Below are positions 32,527-44,084 of a DNA stretch of 64,000 bases, piece after piece. The translations under genes were made by a program, and so were the position numbers. How positions within the stretch are numbered: position 1 is the stretch's first letter; every line of letters starts with the position of its first letter. Source of the stretch: Pardosa pseudoannulata (Eukaryota > Arthropoda > Arachnida > Araneae > Lycosidae); NCBI GenBank assembly GCA_032207245.1, contig CM063498.1, positions 95,373,870 through 95,437,869 on the forward strand, read 5' to 3'. The notes below the pieces were generated by a model. It made no database searches. It saw only the letters and a program-made list of their open reading frames with translations, and had not been told where the DNA came from.

Positions 32527-34545
32527 CATATACACATTAGATTGTACCTATTTCGTATAAATACATAACTAGCAATACATTTTTTTCCTCTTTTTGTCCA
32601 TTAAGTGTTACCTACCAGACAATTTTATTAAAAAATTAGAATATTTGGTGCGCTTACAAAAACAGCTTGGTAACCCTAGGTGTAACTCTTCAATTTTTAT
32701 TTATTAATTTTTTCTATATCATACTGAAAAAAAGTATGTAACGTCTTAAAATGCATTGAAAGTTTTAGGTTTTAGACCATCCTCCGAGATTTTAATGATA
32801 TAATGTAAAAAACCTTAGTGAAAATCAAATGAGACTACTATAGAGGTTATTGGATACCGATCTATAAGGCGATTTCACGCAGTACGGCAAATTCTCAAAT
32901 TATGACAATTCTGGCTTTAGTTTCAAACGGAAGGGCAATTTATTGTTTGTCTATTGGCTATTGTAAACTTGAAAATGAATGGGAAGGGCATTATACTAGT
33001 TCACAACGTTGCAACAAATTGCCTTATTGGATTAATTTTGTTATTGTTAATACACAGAAGTTTTTACAGCATTAAATGATGTTGCTTACATCTATGGTTT
33101 TAATATTTATTTTAAAAATATTATCGTTTGTCATTAGCTTCATTTTAATTTCTCTTTGATGGTGTGGCAATTTTTGAAAATAATCAGTTTTTCTGATTTA
33201 ATTTGAGTATTGTAAGGTAACGATAAAACGTATATGGAATAATAAAAAGAGAAGTTATAATACTTCTTATCGTCATCCCATGAAAACCGTCTATAACGTG
33301 CAGTATTTGGATAAGAAAACAAAATGATTTTTATAAAGAAACTTGAGTAGTTGACGGTACAGAAAATTCTGAAGAGTTATGATTGAATTAACTTTAAAGA
33401 AGTGTGAGAAAAAAAAAATACCATTAATTTGAAAACCTTTTTCTATGCGCAATTTTGAAAGCAAATATAAGCATGAATACTCAGAAATAAAAAGAAATGA
33501 GGATTTTCCCCATTTTGTCATTCGGTGAAGTTTGTTTCAAGAAATCTTTCAAAGCAAGCCATCCATCAGTAGAAATATTTTCGCCATATGTTAACATTGA
33601 AATAAAAACAGACATCTTATTTAAGTTCCATTCAATGTAAGAAAGAATCTGAACAGGGTTTTCGGTTACCCTCAATAAATAACAAAAGTAATGACGAAGT
33701 TTGATTTTTCATATTTTCAGTTGATCACTATTTATATCAACGGGAATTCGAAAAACAATTTATATTTTTTTTTATTTTTACCCTGCTGTCTTCACTTTTT
33801 CTGTATCTCTACAAACCCAGATGGTTCACAAAATGTCCGTCCAACGATTTACTGAGCAGCAGATATTCTAATAGAAGCTTATTTTAAAGATGAAATCGAT
33901 TGGAGAATGACATTTTTATTTGCTAACCAGTATAAGTTCAATTTTCTTTTGTGAATTCCTCTGAACGTCAATATTTCAAAATTTTCCCGTCTCTCGGGAT
34001 AAAAACATAAAGCGGAAGAAAATATTTAAATTCAAACAAAAGAGATATAACAATAGCATGGCCCGAACAGTTTGTGCGGGAAGGTACAGAAAGAGCGATT
34101 TAAGCGAGTTATTCCTTAGAGGTATATACAAAACTCCAATAACTCATAATATAATAGCGTCGAGAAAAAATCGCAGAAATTCACAAGAAAAATTTTCTGT
34201 TGTAAACTCCCAACCACCATACAGGGTAGCATTGAACTAAGAGGAGGGACAACTTCTCGAATCATCTAGATTCCGCGAAAGTCCGAAACTCCATTTAATA
34301 ATGGAGTTTATATGCATAAATTTTTACAATTGAAAAAGTACATCCTCTCGCTAGTTTATCTTAGAGTCGTCATCTCACTAAAAGTCAATCCTGTTTTCTA
34401 CGAATCCTTTCTAAAGGAATATAGATTTAGAAATAAATGGAAGGGGGGGGAAACCACAACGGTACTTAGGGGATACTGTCAGTTGATGCGCAATGCAAAA
34501 GCAATTTACTAGGCTTCATAAAGAGTCGTCCGCTCTATTCTCAAG
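31270..34545. other. AT-rich non-coding stretch with a TA microsatellite
   Basis: No supported gene in over 3 kb. Pure TA repeat at about 32460-32523 and a GTGTGTGCG patch at about 31770. The short open frames at 33140-33675 and 34058-34512 show no domain, splice support or compositional bias. Confidence 0.55.
32460..32523. repeat. (TA)n microsatellite
   Basis: About 64 bases of TA repeat, ending in ACATACATATACACA. Confidence 0.95.
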
Positions 34546-34549
34546 CCAT

Positions 34550-35108
34550 TGTAACGTATTTAACACAGGTGTAAATGCAGAGGAGCTTTGGGAGATCACA
34601 CAAGACAACCAGTAAAATTGAATTTCCTTTATTGAAGTTATCTTGGATAAAATGGGTATATACTATGATCTCCAAGATGGAGCTTCTGTACTGTGGTATC
34701 AGATGTACAAACCAAATCTTCTGCTGCTTATCGTCATGATGAAGCTGATCGCTTCCTAATACTTTTCTGGCAACTTAGCCGCAAAAAGAAGAGAAACCTT
34801 CTCTTCTTAGACTCTGGTCGTCAGACAATCATTACTTGACAAGTCCACAAAAGCTAAGTAGTCTGGAGACTCACACTGAAACTTTCCCCTCTCTAGAGGG
34901 GAGGACACCTCAATCTCTTAGCGATTCCGGTTCCTAAAAGCCAAAAGCCCTAGCGCAAGTCACACTCCCGTTTTTAAAGCTGCCGCCTTGACTTCGTATG
35001 AGCATGTCATCACTCATTTTATGGGGCCTTCATAGGATGGGGAGTGTAGGTGGGTTATCAGTATGCCTCAATATCAGTTTGTATCGTACAGTCATCAGTG
35101 GCGTAACA
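34550..35108 (-). mobile_element. Probable solo LTR of a Gypsy/BEL-like retrotransposon (559 bp)
   Basis: On the minus strand the segment starts TGTTACGCCACTGATG and ends AAATACGTTACA, giving TGTTACG...CGTTACA termini. The flanking 5-mers are GCCAT (34545-34549) and GCTAT (35109-35113), a target-site duplication with one mismatch. In the same orientation it has a TTTAAAAA box near 34974 and an AATAAA signal at about 34629-34634, placed as U3 promoter and R-region polyadenylation signal. It is markedly more G+C-rich than its flanks. No internal gag-pol sequence adjoins it, so the internal region was probably lost by LTR-LTR recombination. Confidence 0.68.
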
Positions 35109-35114
35109 GCTATT

Positions 35115-37080
35115 ACATTATAGTGTCACAAAACTAGACTTCATGTCTCAACGTCATTGTTACCCCCGTAATATCTGCTTGAGAAGAAAAGGTGAAAACA
35201 TCTGATCTCCCCACCGTATAACAAGTCAGCCATTCTATTTCAAGACACGAGTCAAACTCCACACCATTAACGCAAAATTGGGAAAAGAGGCCGAAGTTCA
35301 TTGTCAGAGCCACTTGTAGCCATGCCCTCCTAATTTAAACTCCCCCCGCCTCCAAATGACTTTTACTGTGGGAAGTGTGCTCAAAACTTCATATTTGGGA
35401 AGCAATTTAAATTCATACATTTTACAACAAAAACCAATTTTAAATTAAGTACGCTAGTAGCACGTATAATGATACACCATGAACAATGAACTCTCTGAAC
35501 AGACGTCTTTGAGAATAGTATACACGTGGGTGAACTATAGATCTCGGGGAATTCAAGCCTATTTAGAAGAGCTTTGAATAAATTGAAAGGAATTTTAACA
35601 AACGGAAATGCTAAATTTAAGACTGGGAAATCTGACTAATATTCTAGCGGTGATATTTTTGTATACGTGTGAAAATACTGAAAAAATGTAAACAACGTAT
35701 TTTTAATTATTAAATTAAGACGTTATAAGCAAACTCCGTTTTTATTCAGCAATTCAGATATTCGATTATCCATACTGGATTTAGTTCAAATAATCTGAGT
35801 AGTTGGAGTTTTAATATAATTCAATGCAAACTTTGTTCAGGGTTACTTTGTTATTTCACCACATTTTATGAGGATTTCATAACAGTTTTATACATTTAAA
35901 CTTAGAGTACTTACTAAAGTAGGAATAATGTAACAAAACAGCTAAGATAAAACCACATTACGTGCATGTAAATGAGGACTATGAATGAAAAAAAGTCATT
36001 AGATGAGTTATCAAGTGTAAGGATATAGAAGTTTAAGTTTACTAAATCTAGCACGTATTTTGCTTCCCATTACTCTAAACAACTTAATTTGTTTTGTGCG
36101 AGTGTTACTGTTTTAGTCTAGTTTGAATTCTTAAAAATAGGCAATCATTAAAGATTTAAGTAAAATTAATTGTCATAAAAAATAAAGTTTATTTAGCATA
36201 AAACTTATGGTGAAATTCAGCCTTTTAAAAGTTGTGATAATTAATCGAATACACATCGGGTGTTATTCCTGCAGTTCCTGACACACAATAGTGTCACATA
36301 CTATGGTGAACTATATAATTTCGGATTCTTATATAGTTCTCTTCGCTTCTCCATTTCAGTTTTTCATCGCTCTTAAGACACTGTGAGCCCTCTTTCCTTC
36401 TACTAGTGGTTATGACACTCCATGATGCCAACTAGTCATAGCGATTCAGTATAACAAACTTTGGCTAGCAGAAAATATTGCGGGTTTATCAATAATTCTG
36501 CATTTTACGCCTATACATAGGGAGCCACTGGGAATTGAGTTTGGATACCGTACCTTGCTCTATTTACAGTAAATTTCATTCTAATCTTACAATTCAACAG
36601 TCTTAACTATAAACCCAGTCTATTCTGTCTTTTTCTTAAATTGTAACCTTTCTTCTAAAGTAAACTACCCCATGATGAAATTGGCGGAACTTCAAATCTA
36701 CAGCTATTATAGGACTTAAAATTCTAACACTCTTCCTTTGCCGTTTTCCCTCAATGCTTTTCTTTGCCTTGTTTTTATGTTTGCTTACCATGTTGATTTC
36801 TTCTACTTTTACACGAATTAAGAGACACCTTATGAAAGAATATAAGCGTGAAAACGGCTCAACTGAATTAAATGTTACGACCTGAACAGATGTTTATTCC
36901 AGGAAACATTCTAGAAGCGTTTGCAGTTTCTGTTGTGTTTTTTCCTTTTGACACAAGAGTTCTTTATCTTAGCGAGAATCAATCTTCAAAACCTAAAATA
37001 CTTTACTACTTTGTTTACAACATTATAAATGTAACAATATAATTAATATTAATGGATTACTTTGCAAATCATTCAGAACG
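35115..37080. other. Non-coding stretch, nothing recognised
   Basis: The first 230 bp remain less AT-rich and may belong to a retroelement remnant. The rest is AT-rich with no supported feature. Confidence 0.5.
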
Positions 37081-37085
37081 ATAAT

Positions 37086-37312
37086 CTTGCTACCCGGTCG
37101 GCATAGAGGTTAGTGTATCCGGCAGCCACGCTGTAAGGTGTGGGTTCGAATCTTGTGTAAGGTTTGGTTGTCAATTTGTTATATCACCTCAAAGGAATAA
37201 GAGTGTTAGTACTCTGCCCCAGCCTAAGCCATCGAGATCTTTGTCCTCAAATAAAGTAAGGTTGATCACCTTTAAAGAGCTCCTGTAGTAAAATGGTCAA
37301 CAAAACCCGCAT
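37086..37312 (+). repeat. tRNA-derived SINE (third type), plus orientation
   Basis: The left end has a tRNA-like head: CCGGTCGGCATAGAGGTTAG (A-box region), then GGTGTGGGTTCGAATCTTG (B box GGTTCGAATC) about 35 bases later. A non-tRNA body follows with CCCCAGCCTAAGCCATCGAG and TCAAATAAAGTAAGGTTGAT. The two boxes show that it is tRNA-derived. The acceptor-stem ends do not pair by eye, so it is not a functional tRNA gene. Confidence 0.75.
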
Positions 37313-37314
37313 CA

Positions 37315-38685
37315 TTGTATAAGCGAATGCTTAATAAGCCAAGTGCCCCGGCGTTATTAAATAATAAAACAATCGTGAAAATAAAAAATTTAAGTGTGCT
37401 ACAAAATTCAAAAAGGTTTGTGGAAACCAAGAGAAGATGGAAAATTTCTGATTCCTGCTTAATAACTACTTTCTTAGGATTGAATCGAACCTTCTTGGGA
37501 GCTCCTGGAGCAAATTTGCTGAATTTTAGAAATACAAATAAAGCTCAAATTTATTACAATGCATTCAAGTTAGTAGAAACTATTACAAGGGCGAGATGTA
37601 AATCCTTCCCTTAACATAAGGCAAATAATGATTCAAATATATACGAACGTACGACGCAGAATTACTGCTTTACTGCTGAATTTAAATTCTTTATAAATTT
37701 ACATCTGACTAGAAATCAATCTGTGTTCTTAGCCCTATTTTCTTGGATTATTTAACTTACATTTTACGAAATATGAATGAGATGAATTTTAATCTTCCGT
37801 ACTATTACTGAAAGTTAATCACAGCAGCTAGCTATGAATAGTCGATGGAGGCGTAAAATCAGAGCTTTTGAGGGACCTGCGATATTTTCTGCTAGTCGAA
37901 ATTTCTTCTGGAATCGCTACGCTTCGTCGATTTCATAGAGCGTCAAAACCTGTAGTAAAAGGGGGGAGGAGCATGATGCTTTGACAGCGATGAAACTGGG
38001 ATCGAGGAACGAATTTCGTAAAATGCATTTTGACTGAATATTAATAAATAGATTCCTTTTGAAAAGTTAATAATTATATAAAATAATTTTCTTTCCTTTT
38101 ATATACCGAGAAAATTATATGCCTTCAAGTTTTGAAAGAGACAATCCATAATTCAGGGCTTTCAAAAACTATTTAAAAGACAAAAAACTTACACGTATAA
38201 TTAAAGAACAAAACTACAGTATGTTTAAAATACTTTAGGGGACAGGGCACTGGAATTAATTTTTCTATATTTATATCAATAAGGAGGCTTAACACATTGA
38301 ATAAGGTAAAAAATATTTCATTATTTATTAATCACAACATGACTTACGAAGTCTCTCTGAAATAATTTATTCATGTAAAATTTAAAAAAAATGGTTTTTC
38401 TTTAAAGGAAATTTTTACCGTTTATAATTACTGAAAATACTTCTTGTTCAAATCACGTTTTGATGAAAATTCAATACTTGGAATAAATACTCTTATACAA
38501 TGTTAGAATAATATCTACCCATTTAGAATCAGAACAAATTTAGAAACTTAAACTGGTACTAAATTGTGTAACAAGTTCGAATTCAGATAAAAATTGAAAT
38601 TTGAAACAAAGAAATTGTAGAAAGCGAAAAAATGAATTTTCACTTGATTAAAAAATGGATACCTATTTAAGTTCTTATAAATACA
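37315..38685. other. Non-coding stretch with one unrecognised short frame
   Basis: A plus-strand frame of about 99 residues (37315-37614) with no recognisable domain lies directly after the SINE. Nothing else supports a gene. Confidence 0.4.
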
Positions 38686-38689
38686 AGGT

Positions 38690-39460
38690 ATCTGCCAAAA
38701 TAAAATTTTTCAAATCCATGACTTTTCATGACTTTCCCTGATTTAGCAAATCATTTTCCATGACTTTAAAAAGCTTTCATTAAAAGTATATATGAATAAA
38801 ACTTCTGATGTACATACAAATAAAATATATGCTTTTAGAAAAAATACAGGAGTTTTATCATAAAAAATCTATAAACTTACTTTATTAGTGTTAATAAACT
38901 CACATAAAAATAAATTGTATCTACATACCTAAGTTTAATCATATAGCTATTTTTCAAACAAAATAGTTTCCACTTTGAATTCAGGGTACTTTGGTATTAT
39001 CCAGGTGACCATGAATAATAGCCAAATATAACCCTATAATGTTTATATACAATATCCCTAGAGATAAACTTATATTTTGTGCAAAAATCTTAACTAATTT
39101 TTATTAAAAAATATTAATAAAATTTTAATCTACAATTTAAGAAAAAAAAAACAGAATAATATACATTTACCCACCCATTAAGCTTTCTTGCTTTGAGTTT
39201 CCTTGGTGAACGAATTTTACTTGGCAATAGGGTCAATAGGATAATACATAAATACCAAACTCAGTAACATCAGTCAAATGGCAAGTAAAAATTGAATTAA
39301 ACAATTCAATGCCTTTTTTAAATCGGTAGTTTAGCGGATTCATGACTTTCCATTACTTTTACTCTTTTTGCTTGAAAAATCAAGACTTTCCATGACAAAA
39401 TTAATCCATTGTCTAAATCATGATTTTCCATAACTTTTCCTGACTTTCCAGGTGCGAGGA
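38690..39460. repeat. Region of repeated CATGACTTTCC motifs, possible non-autonomous DNA element
   Basis: The motif CCATGACTTTTCATGACTTT followed by CCCTGATTT occurs at 38718-38765 and recurs in variants at 39340-39450 (CATGACTTTCCATTACTTTT, CCTGACTTTCCAGG). Such arrays occur at the ends of some non-autonomous DNA transposons in invertebrates. I could not find clean inverted ends or a target-site duplication. Confidence 0.35.
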
Positions 39461-39464
39461 AACC

Positions 39465-42400
39465 ATGTAAATATTAGGATACAAGAATTAGAAGAAAATA
39501 CTTTAAATTGTGTTGCAAGGAGCATTTTAAAAATAAAGTATTTGTTTACAAAAAAGTTTAAAACTTAAATTTTGTTTATGTAGTATTTGACAAATTAGTG
39601 CTTTAAAATATATTAGTAAAAAATCTCAAGTTAATATGACAAATCTTTTTTTAAAGCCAACCGTTTCCTTAAATACAAACTAGGTTCAGAGCTTTACGTT
39701 AAGTAAAGAATGTATTTATAATTAAAAGCAACTGGAGGTTAGCCGTCGACTAATCTAACAAAAATAATTAAAATTAAAAACAATTCTACTTGTTGTGTCT
39801 GTCTGCTTATTTTGCGATGTAAGCAAATTAACAAAGGCAGTAAGTTTAATGTTGCTGTTTCCAAGTGTTCCCACCTTTACAAATTAGCATCTAAAATTAG
39901 TATGACATTGGTATGAAATAGCTAATCTAGCTGAATTAATTGCGTAACATGTTTAAAGGAAAATAGAATGGAATTTATCAAAGGAAAAAAAAACAGTAAC
40001 AAAACCAGAAATAACCTAGTAAAGAATTTTTGAAGAGGTGGGATAATTAATTCAGACAAAAATTGCGGATTAATTTATTTAAGGGGACATTGAACACCAA
40101 ATATGGTAAAAAAAAAGTTTTGTTGTCCTTGTTCGCTCAAATAATAGTTTAAACCCTTCTACGCATGCATGGAGAGATTTAAATTTATCAATAAAAAGAG
40201 AGTTTATGTGTCTGTTTAACCCGATTGCGCGGAAACAGCGAGAGCTACGTATGTTAAAGTTGGTACAGGGATTATTCACGACACTGTGGCAAACTTCTCG
40301 GAACACTTTTTCAAAATTCAAAAAGGGATTAAAAATTTTTTAAAGCTATTTTTAACGGGTTTTTTTACATATTATAACTGCGTAAACCCATGTACCGTGA
40401 AAATGTCGTATAATTTGATTAAATTTTCAGAAGCTGTTCAAGAGATATTGAGTATAAACACGCAAAGAAAACGTTTAACTTTATTGGACACATTGACTTT
40501 TTGACGTTAACTTAATTGATTTGGCGTCAATAAATGACTCTCCTCTAAAGTTTACGTCATTTACTCTCAGTACTTGGTGAACCGAGTGATAAATACAATT
40601 TTAAAGCATTTAACATTTTATGTCACTTTAATCAAATTTTTATTTTAGCAAATACATTGGTTCTCTTTAAATGACCTTGCAAAAACATAGTTACTTTACC
40701 GTTAGCTGAATTAACGAGTACAGTACTAAATACAGACTTTATTACGTATATGTAGGAAAAACACTTTTCTGTTTTATAAATTATATCGGGATGTACATAA
40801 GGTATAATTTGATACAGGAATTATTTTTTTTCTTGATACCTTGTAAAATTCCATAAATTAAAAAAAAAAAAAACAGAATTTGAATTAGTTTTTGTCTATT
40901 TTGTATCATTAATAGATTTTTTTCAGACATTTTCTTTTGTAGATATTGAACGGATTACAATACTATACCGATTTTACCTGCACCTTAAAGCATAGAAAAT
41001 TTCAAGTAAACATCTTCGAAAAATTTCCCCAATTTTTAAAAAAATTCTAAAATGAAGATAGTTTTGAGTCTGGGAAACTAAATTTCACTTTAAAATTAAG
41101 ACATGGAAAATGATGTCCTTAATAACTTTTTTGAAATTTATGCATTTGAAGATAGAAATATTCTCCTTCATTAAAAGAAAGAGCTATCAACAAATAACCA
41201 ATGCAAGATTGCTTATAAATTTTTAAATTTAAAGAGAGAACGGTAGCTTTGTTAGTTTAGTTGAAAGAATTTAACATTTTATGTATAGAGCTTAATATCA
41301 TTATTTTTATAGGTATGTTTGTTCTCATTACATAATCTCCTAAAAAATGTAAGAAGCTTTTCCGTTCACCGAGTGGCATTATAAACCGCAGAGCATACGA
41401 CTATTTCTTACGCTTAGCTAAATTTACAAAAAAAATTATAAAAAATATCGTTATTCGTTTACTGAAAATGAGTTAAGTTTCGGAATTGTATATTGTCATA
41501 TAATAAAACCTAAAATCTAATTAAAATTTAGAAATATAATCTACTTTAAGAACTTTGATTTCCAGACCTCCGGTCTGAGCACGAAATGGTTAACAATACT
41601 TAAAAAATTATATATGTAAATAATTTCATTTATAGATTTTCTAAAACAAAAACTTTAAATGAGCTTTTCTCTTTGTTTCTTTCTTCACCGATTTTATATG
41701 TATTATCAATGCTATTATTTATTGTTCAATTTGTTTTTGATTTTTTTTTAATTTAAGGTACTAACGTCAATTTGTATACAGGATTTCTAAAACGTATAGA
41801 ATAGAATTATGCCTCAAATTAGCAATAAATTGTTTTGTATAGAACCCAATAAAAAAAGGTATAATTTTAGAGACATTTAAAAATTCATTTAGTCTTGTGT
41901 AGAAAAGTAATAGATGCCAAAATCCTTGAAGACAAAAAAAATTTCTTAATATATTTAACTGTTTAACCTGACTTTACTTTCCTGTATATGCTTTTAAATT
42001 TAATTCTAAAATTCGATGTTTGCTGTCTTCCTACTAAAATTTGAAAGGATACTATGTCAACGTAAAATTTCTGAGGCTGATTTTTTAAAAGCATTCGTAC
42101 TGTAAACCTTACCGATACCATAAAAGTATTTTTAAATCTTACCTATACACAAGATATTGAAAAACTCCTCTATATGTCAGATTTCAGTACGTCTCCAGAA
42201 ACCGATGATCGATCTGAATCGAATTTAGCATTTCTACTCATTGAAAGAAAGGGCAGCGATTTTTTTTTCTTTTCTATGAGGAATGCAGAAAACTTTTTTA
42301 AACAGCAATAAACTACCCCTACGTTTAAAATAGGATTGCATTCTCCAGTTCTTTCATTGGTATATCAAAAGGACTCTAGGAATAAACGCCATTAACGAGT

Positions 42401-42840
42401 ACCATCTGTATTTCAGTAGTAACCTAATAATGTTAACGAATATTGCTATGCTAGGATTTTAATTACATTAACAAAATGTAAAGGAAATGCTGAGGGGAAA
42501 ATTAGATCAAAAACATTTTGGTATTACTTATAGATCCCAAATTAAATAAAAATAAACCTCAAACACAATGTAATAAAAAATATTGTTATTCCACATCGAT
42601 ATAAAAGTGCCAATAACACTGGACTCTGGATTTTCTGGAAGTTACCAGATCCAAATGTCGCCTAACCCATCGTCAACTTAATGATAAACATGTCGCCAAA
42701 ATCTCGCCAATTTGCGAGATCATAGAAGTCCTATGCTAATATTAGGCCCAAGGAGTTCTATTATCGATGATTTTTTGTGTGTCAAGTTCGAAACATAATT
42801 AAATAACTTTCAATTACCTTTATGAATGCTTTCCTTGCTT
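39465..42840. other. AT-rich non-coding stretch, nothing recognised
   Basis: Over 3 kb with no supported exon or repeat. A slightly less AT-rich patch at 40080-40320 has a short minus-strand frame with no recognisable family. Confidence 0.5.
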
Positions 42841-42845
42841 ACTAC

Positions 42846-42997
42846 CAGGGGAGTACGCAATGGGGGGTTAGGGATTTAACCCCCCCCCTTAAGCTCAGAA
42901 AAATGGCAAAAATAAAAATTTTAGTAGAAATTATGCGGGCTATTTTTTTGTAGAATTATGACCCCCCCCCCTTGAAAAAACTCTGCGTACGCCACTG
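42846..42997. mobile_element. hAT-type MITE, 152 bp
   Basis: The termini are CAGGGGAGTACGCA at the left and TGCGTACGCCACTG at the right, inverted repeats differing at two positions. Both ends carry C or G homopolymer runs just inside (CCCCCCCCC). The flanks CTTACTAC (42838-42845) and CTTACCAC (42998-43005) form an 8-bp target-site duplication with one mismatch. CAGxGGCGTACGCA ends and an 8-bp TSD fit a short non-autonomous hAT element. Confidence 0.85.
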
Positions 42998-43004
42998 CTT
43001 ACCA

Positions 43005-43905
43005 CTAAACCATGCTGATATCAAACTAATATAGTTTTAAACCTCTAGAGGTTTCCTAAATAAACTAATTAGAATGCAAACTGTACCATTTCTATATTCA
43101 GATTACTAACTGCACCTTCCCTTCGATAATGATACCTACTTACAAAATGCACCGTGAAAAATCGCATCAAACCAAGACATTTTCTAAAATACTAATAGCA
43201 AAAAATTTTTCTTTTCTTCACATATATAAAAAGATTAACGCAACACAGTGACACTTTCGTAATTTAACTGCTGTTTTTTTGTGCGTGTGTGTGTGCTCTG
43301 TGAACCATTATAGAAATGTATTTATATAAGATCTCCATTAAAATTACAGTCCTAATTCTTTTAATTTTAGTGTCTTCACCTCGTGGCATTTAAACAAACA
43401 ATAGCAGTAATTCTCTGAAGTTAGAAGTAATAAATGCGTTTATACCGGAGCTCCAATATTACACTACTTTGAATACTAGCAGGTTCCTCAAAGAAATTAA
43501 GGAAATTTTAAATATTCAATTCCCAGGTGATCAAATTAACAACGCAATGTATTCGTTATCTAAATAGAAAATTACATTCAACCCTTCTAAACAGAAACAC
43601 TATTCTATTCCTAAACACTTATGGGAATAATTTGCCTTTTTAAAAACACAGATTCCATTAAAAGAACTTTATGTGAAATTTGATTTACAGATAAGGAAAT
43701 GTAGAAACCAATCAGCATATTGTTTTATAAACTAAATCTCAAAAATCTTTCTCAAATTTTGCTAATATTTCATAGTCTATATTAAAATACCTATGTATTG
43801 TAACTTCTTTTTTTCAAAATACATGCTTCGACTAAGGAAATGTAAGGGTGATGAAAAGGTGTAAAGTAACATTCAAGCCTCTGGCAGGTGCCTAAGTTAA
43901 ATATT
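43005..43905. other. Non-coding stretch, nothing recognised
   Basis: AT-rich, with a short GTGTGTGTG run at about 43282. Confidence 0.55.
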
Positions 43906-43910
43906 TTTAT

Positions 43911-44078
43911 TTAGTTTGGAGAGCTACGGTCGACTGTTTTGCAACACGAGGGATAATGAGACCGGGGTCAACTACTTAAAGCATATACCGAACAGCTAAG
44001 AATATCCATGCCAACCGTGAAATTAGTTCCCACGAACTCCGGTACCGAAAAGCAGCACCCTACCCATTTGACCATCCC
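43911..44078 (-). repeat. tRNA-derived SINE (family A)
   Basis: Blocks TTTGGAGAGCTACGGTCGAC, TTTTGCAACACGAGGGATAA, ATATCCATGCCAACCGTG, CACGAACTCCGGTACCGAAA and GCAGCACCCTACCCATTTG are present. The B box is decayed by a small insertion. Confidence 0.83.
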
Positions 44079-44084
44079 CAGGAA

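Noticed and set aside
37086..37160. Possible functional tRNA gene (A and B boxes present)
   Set aside because: The acceptor-stem ends do not pair, and the sequence continues into a SINE-like body.
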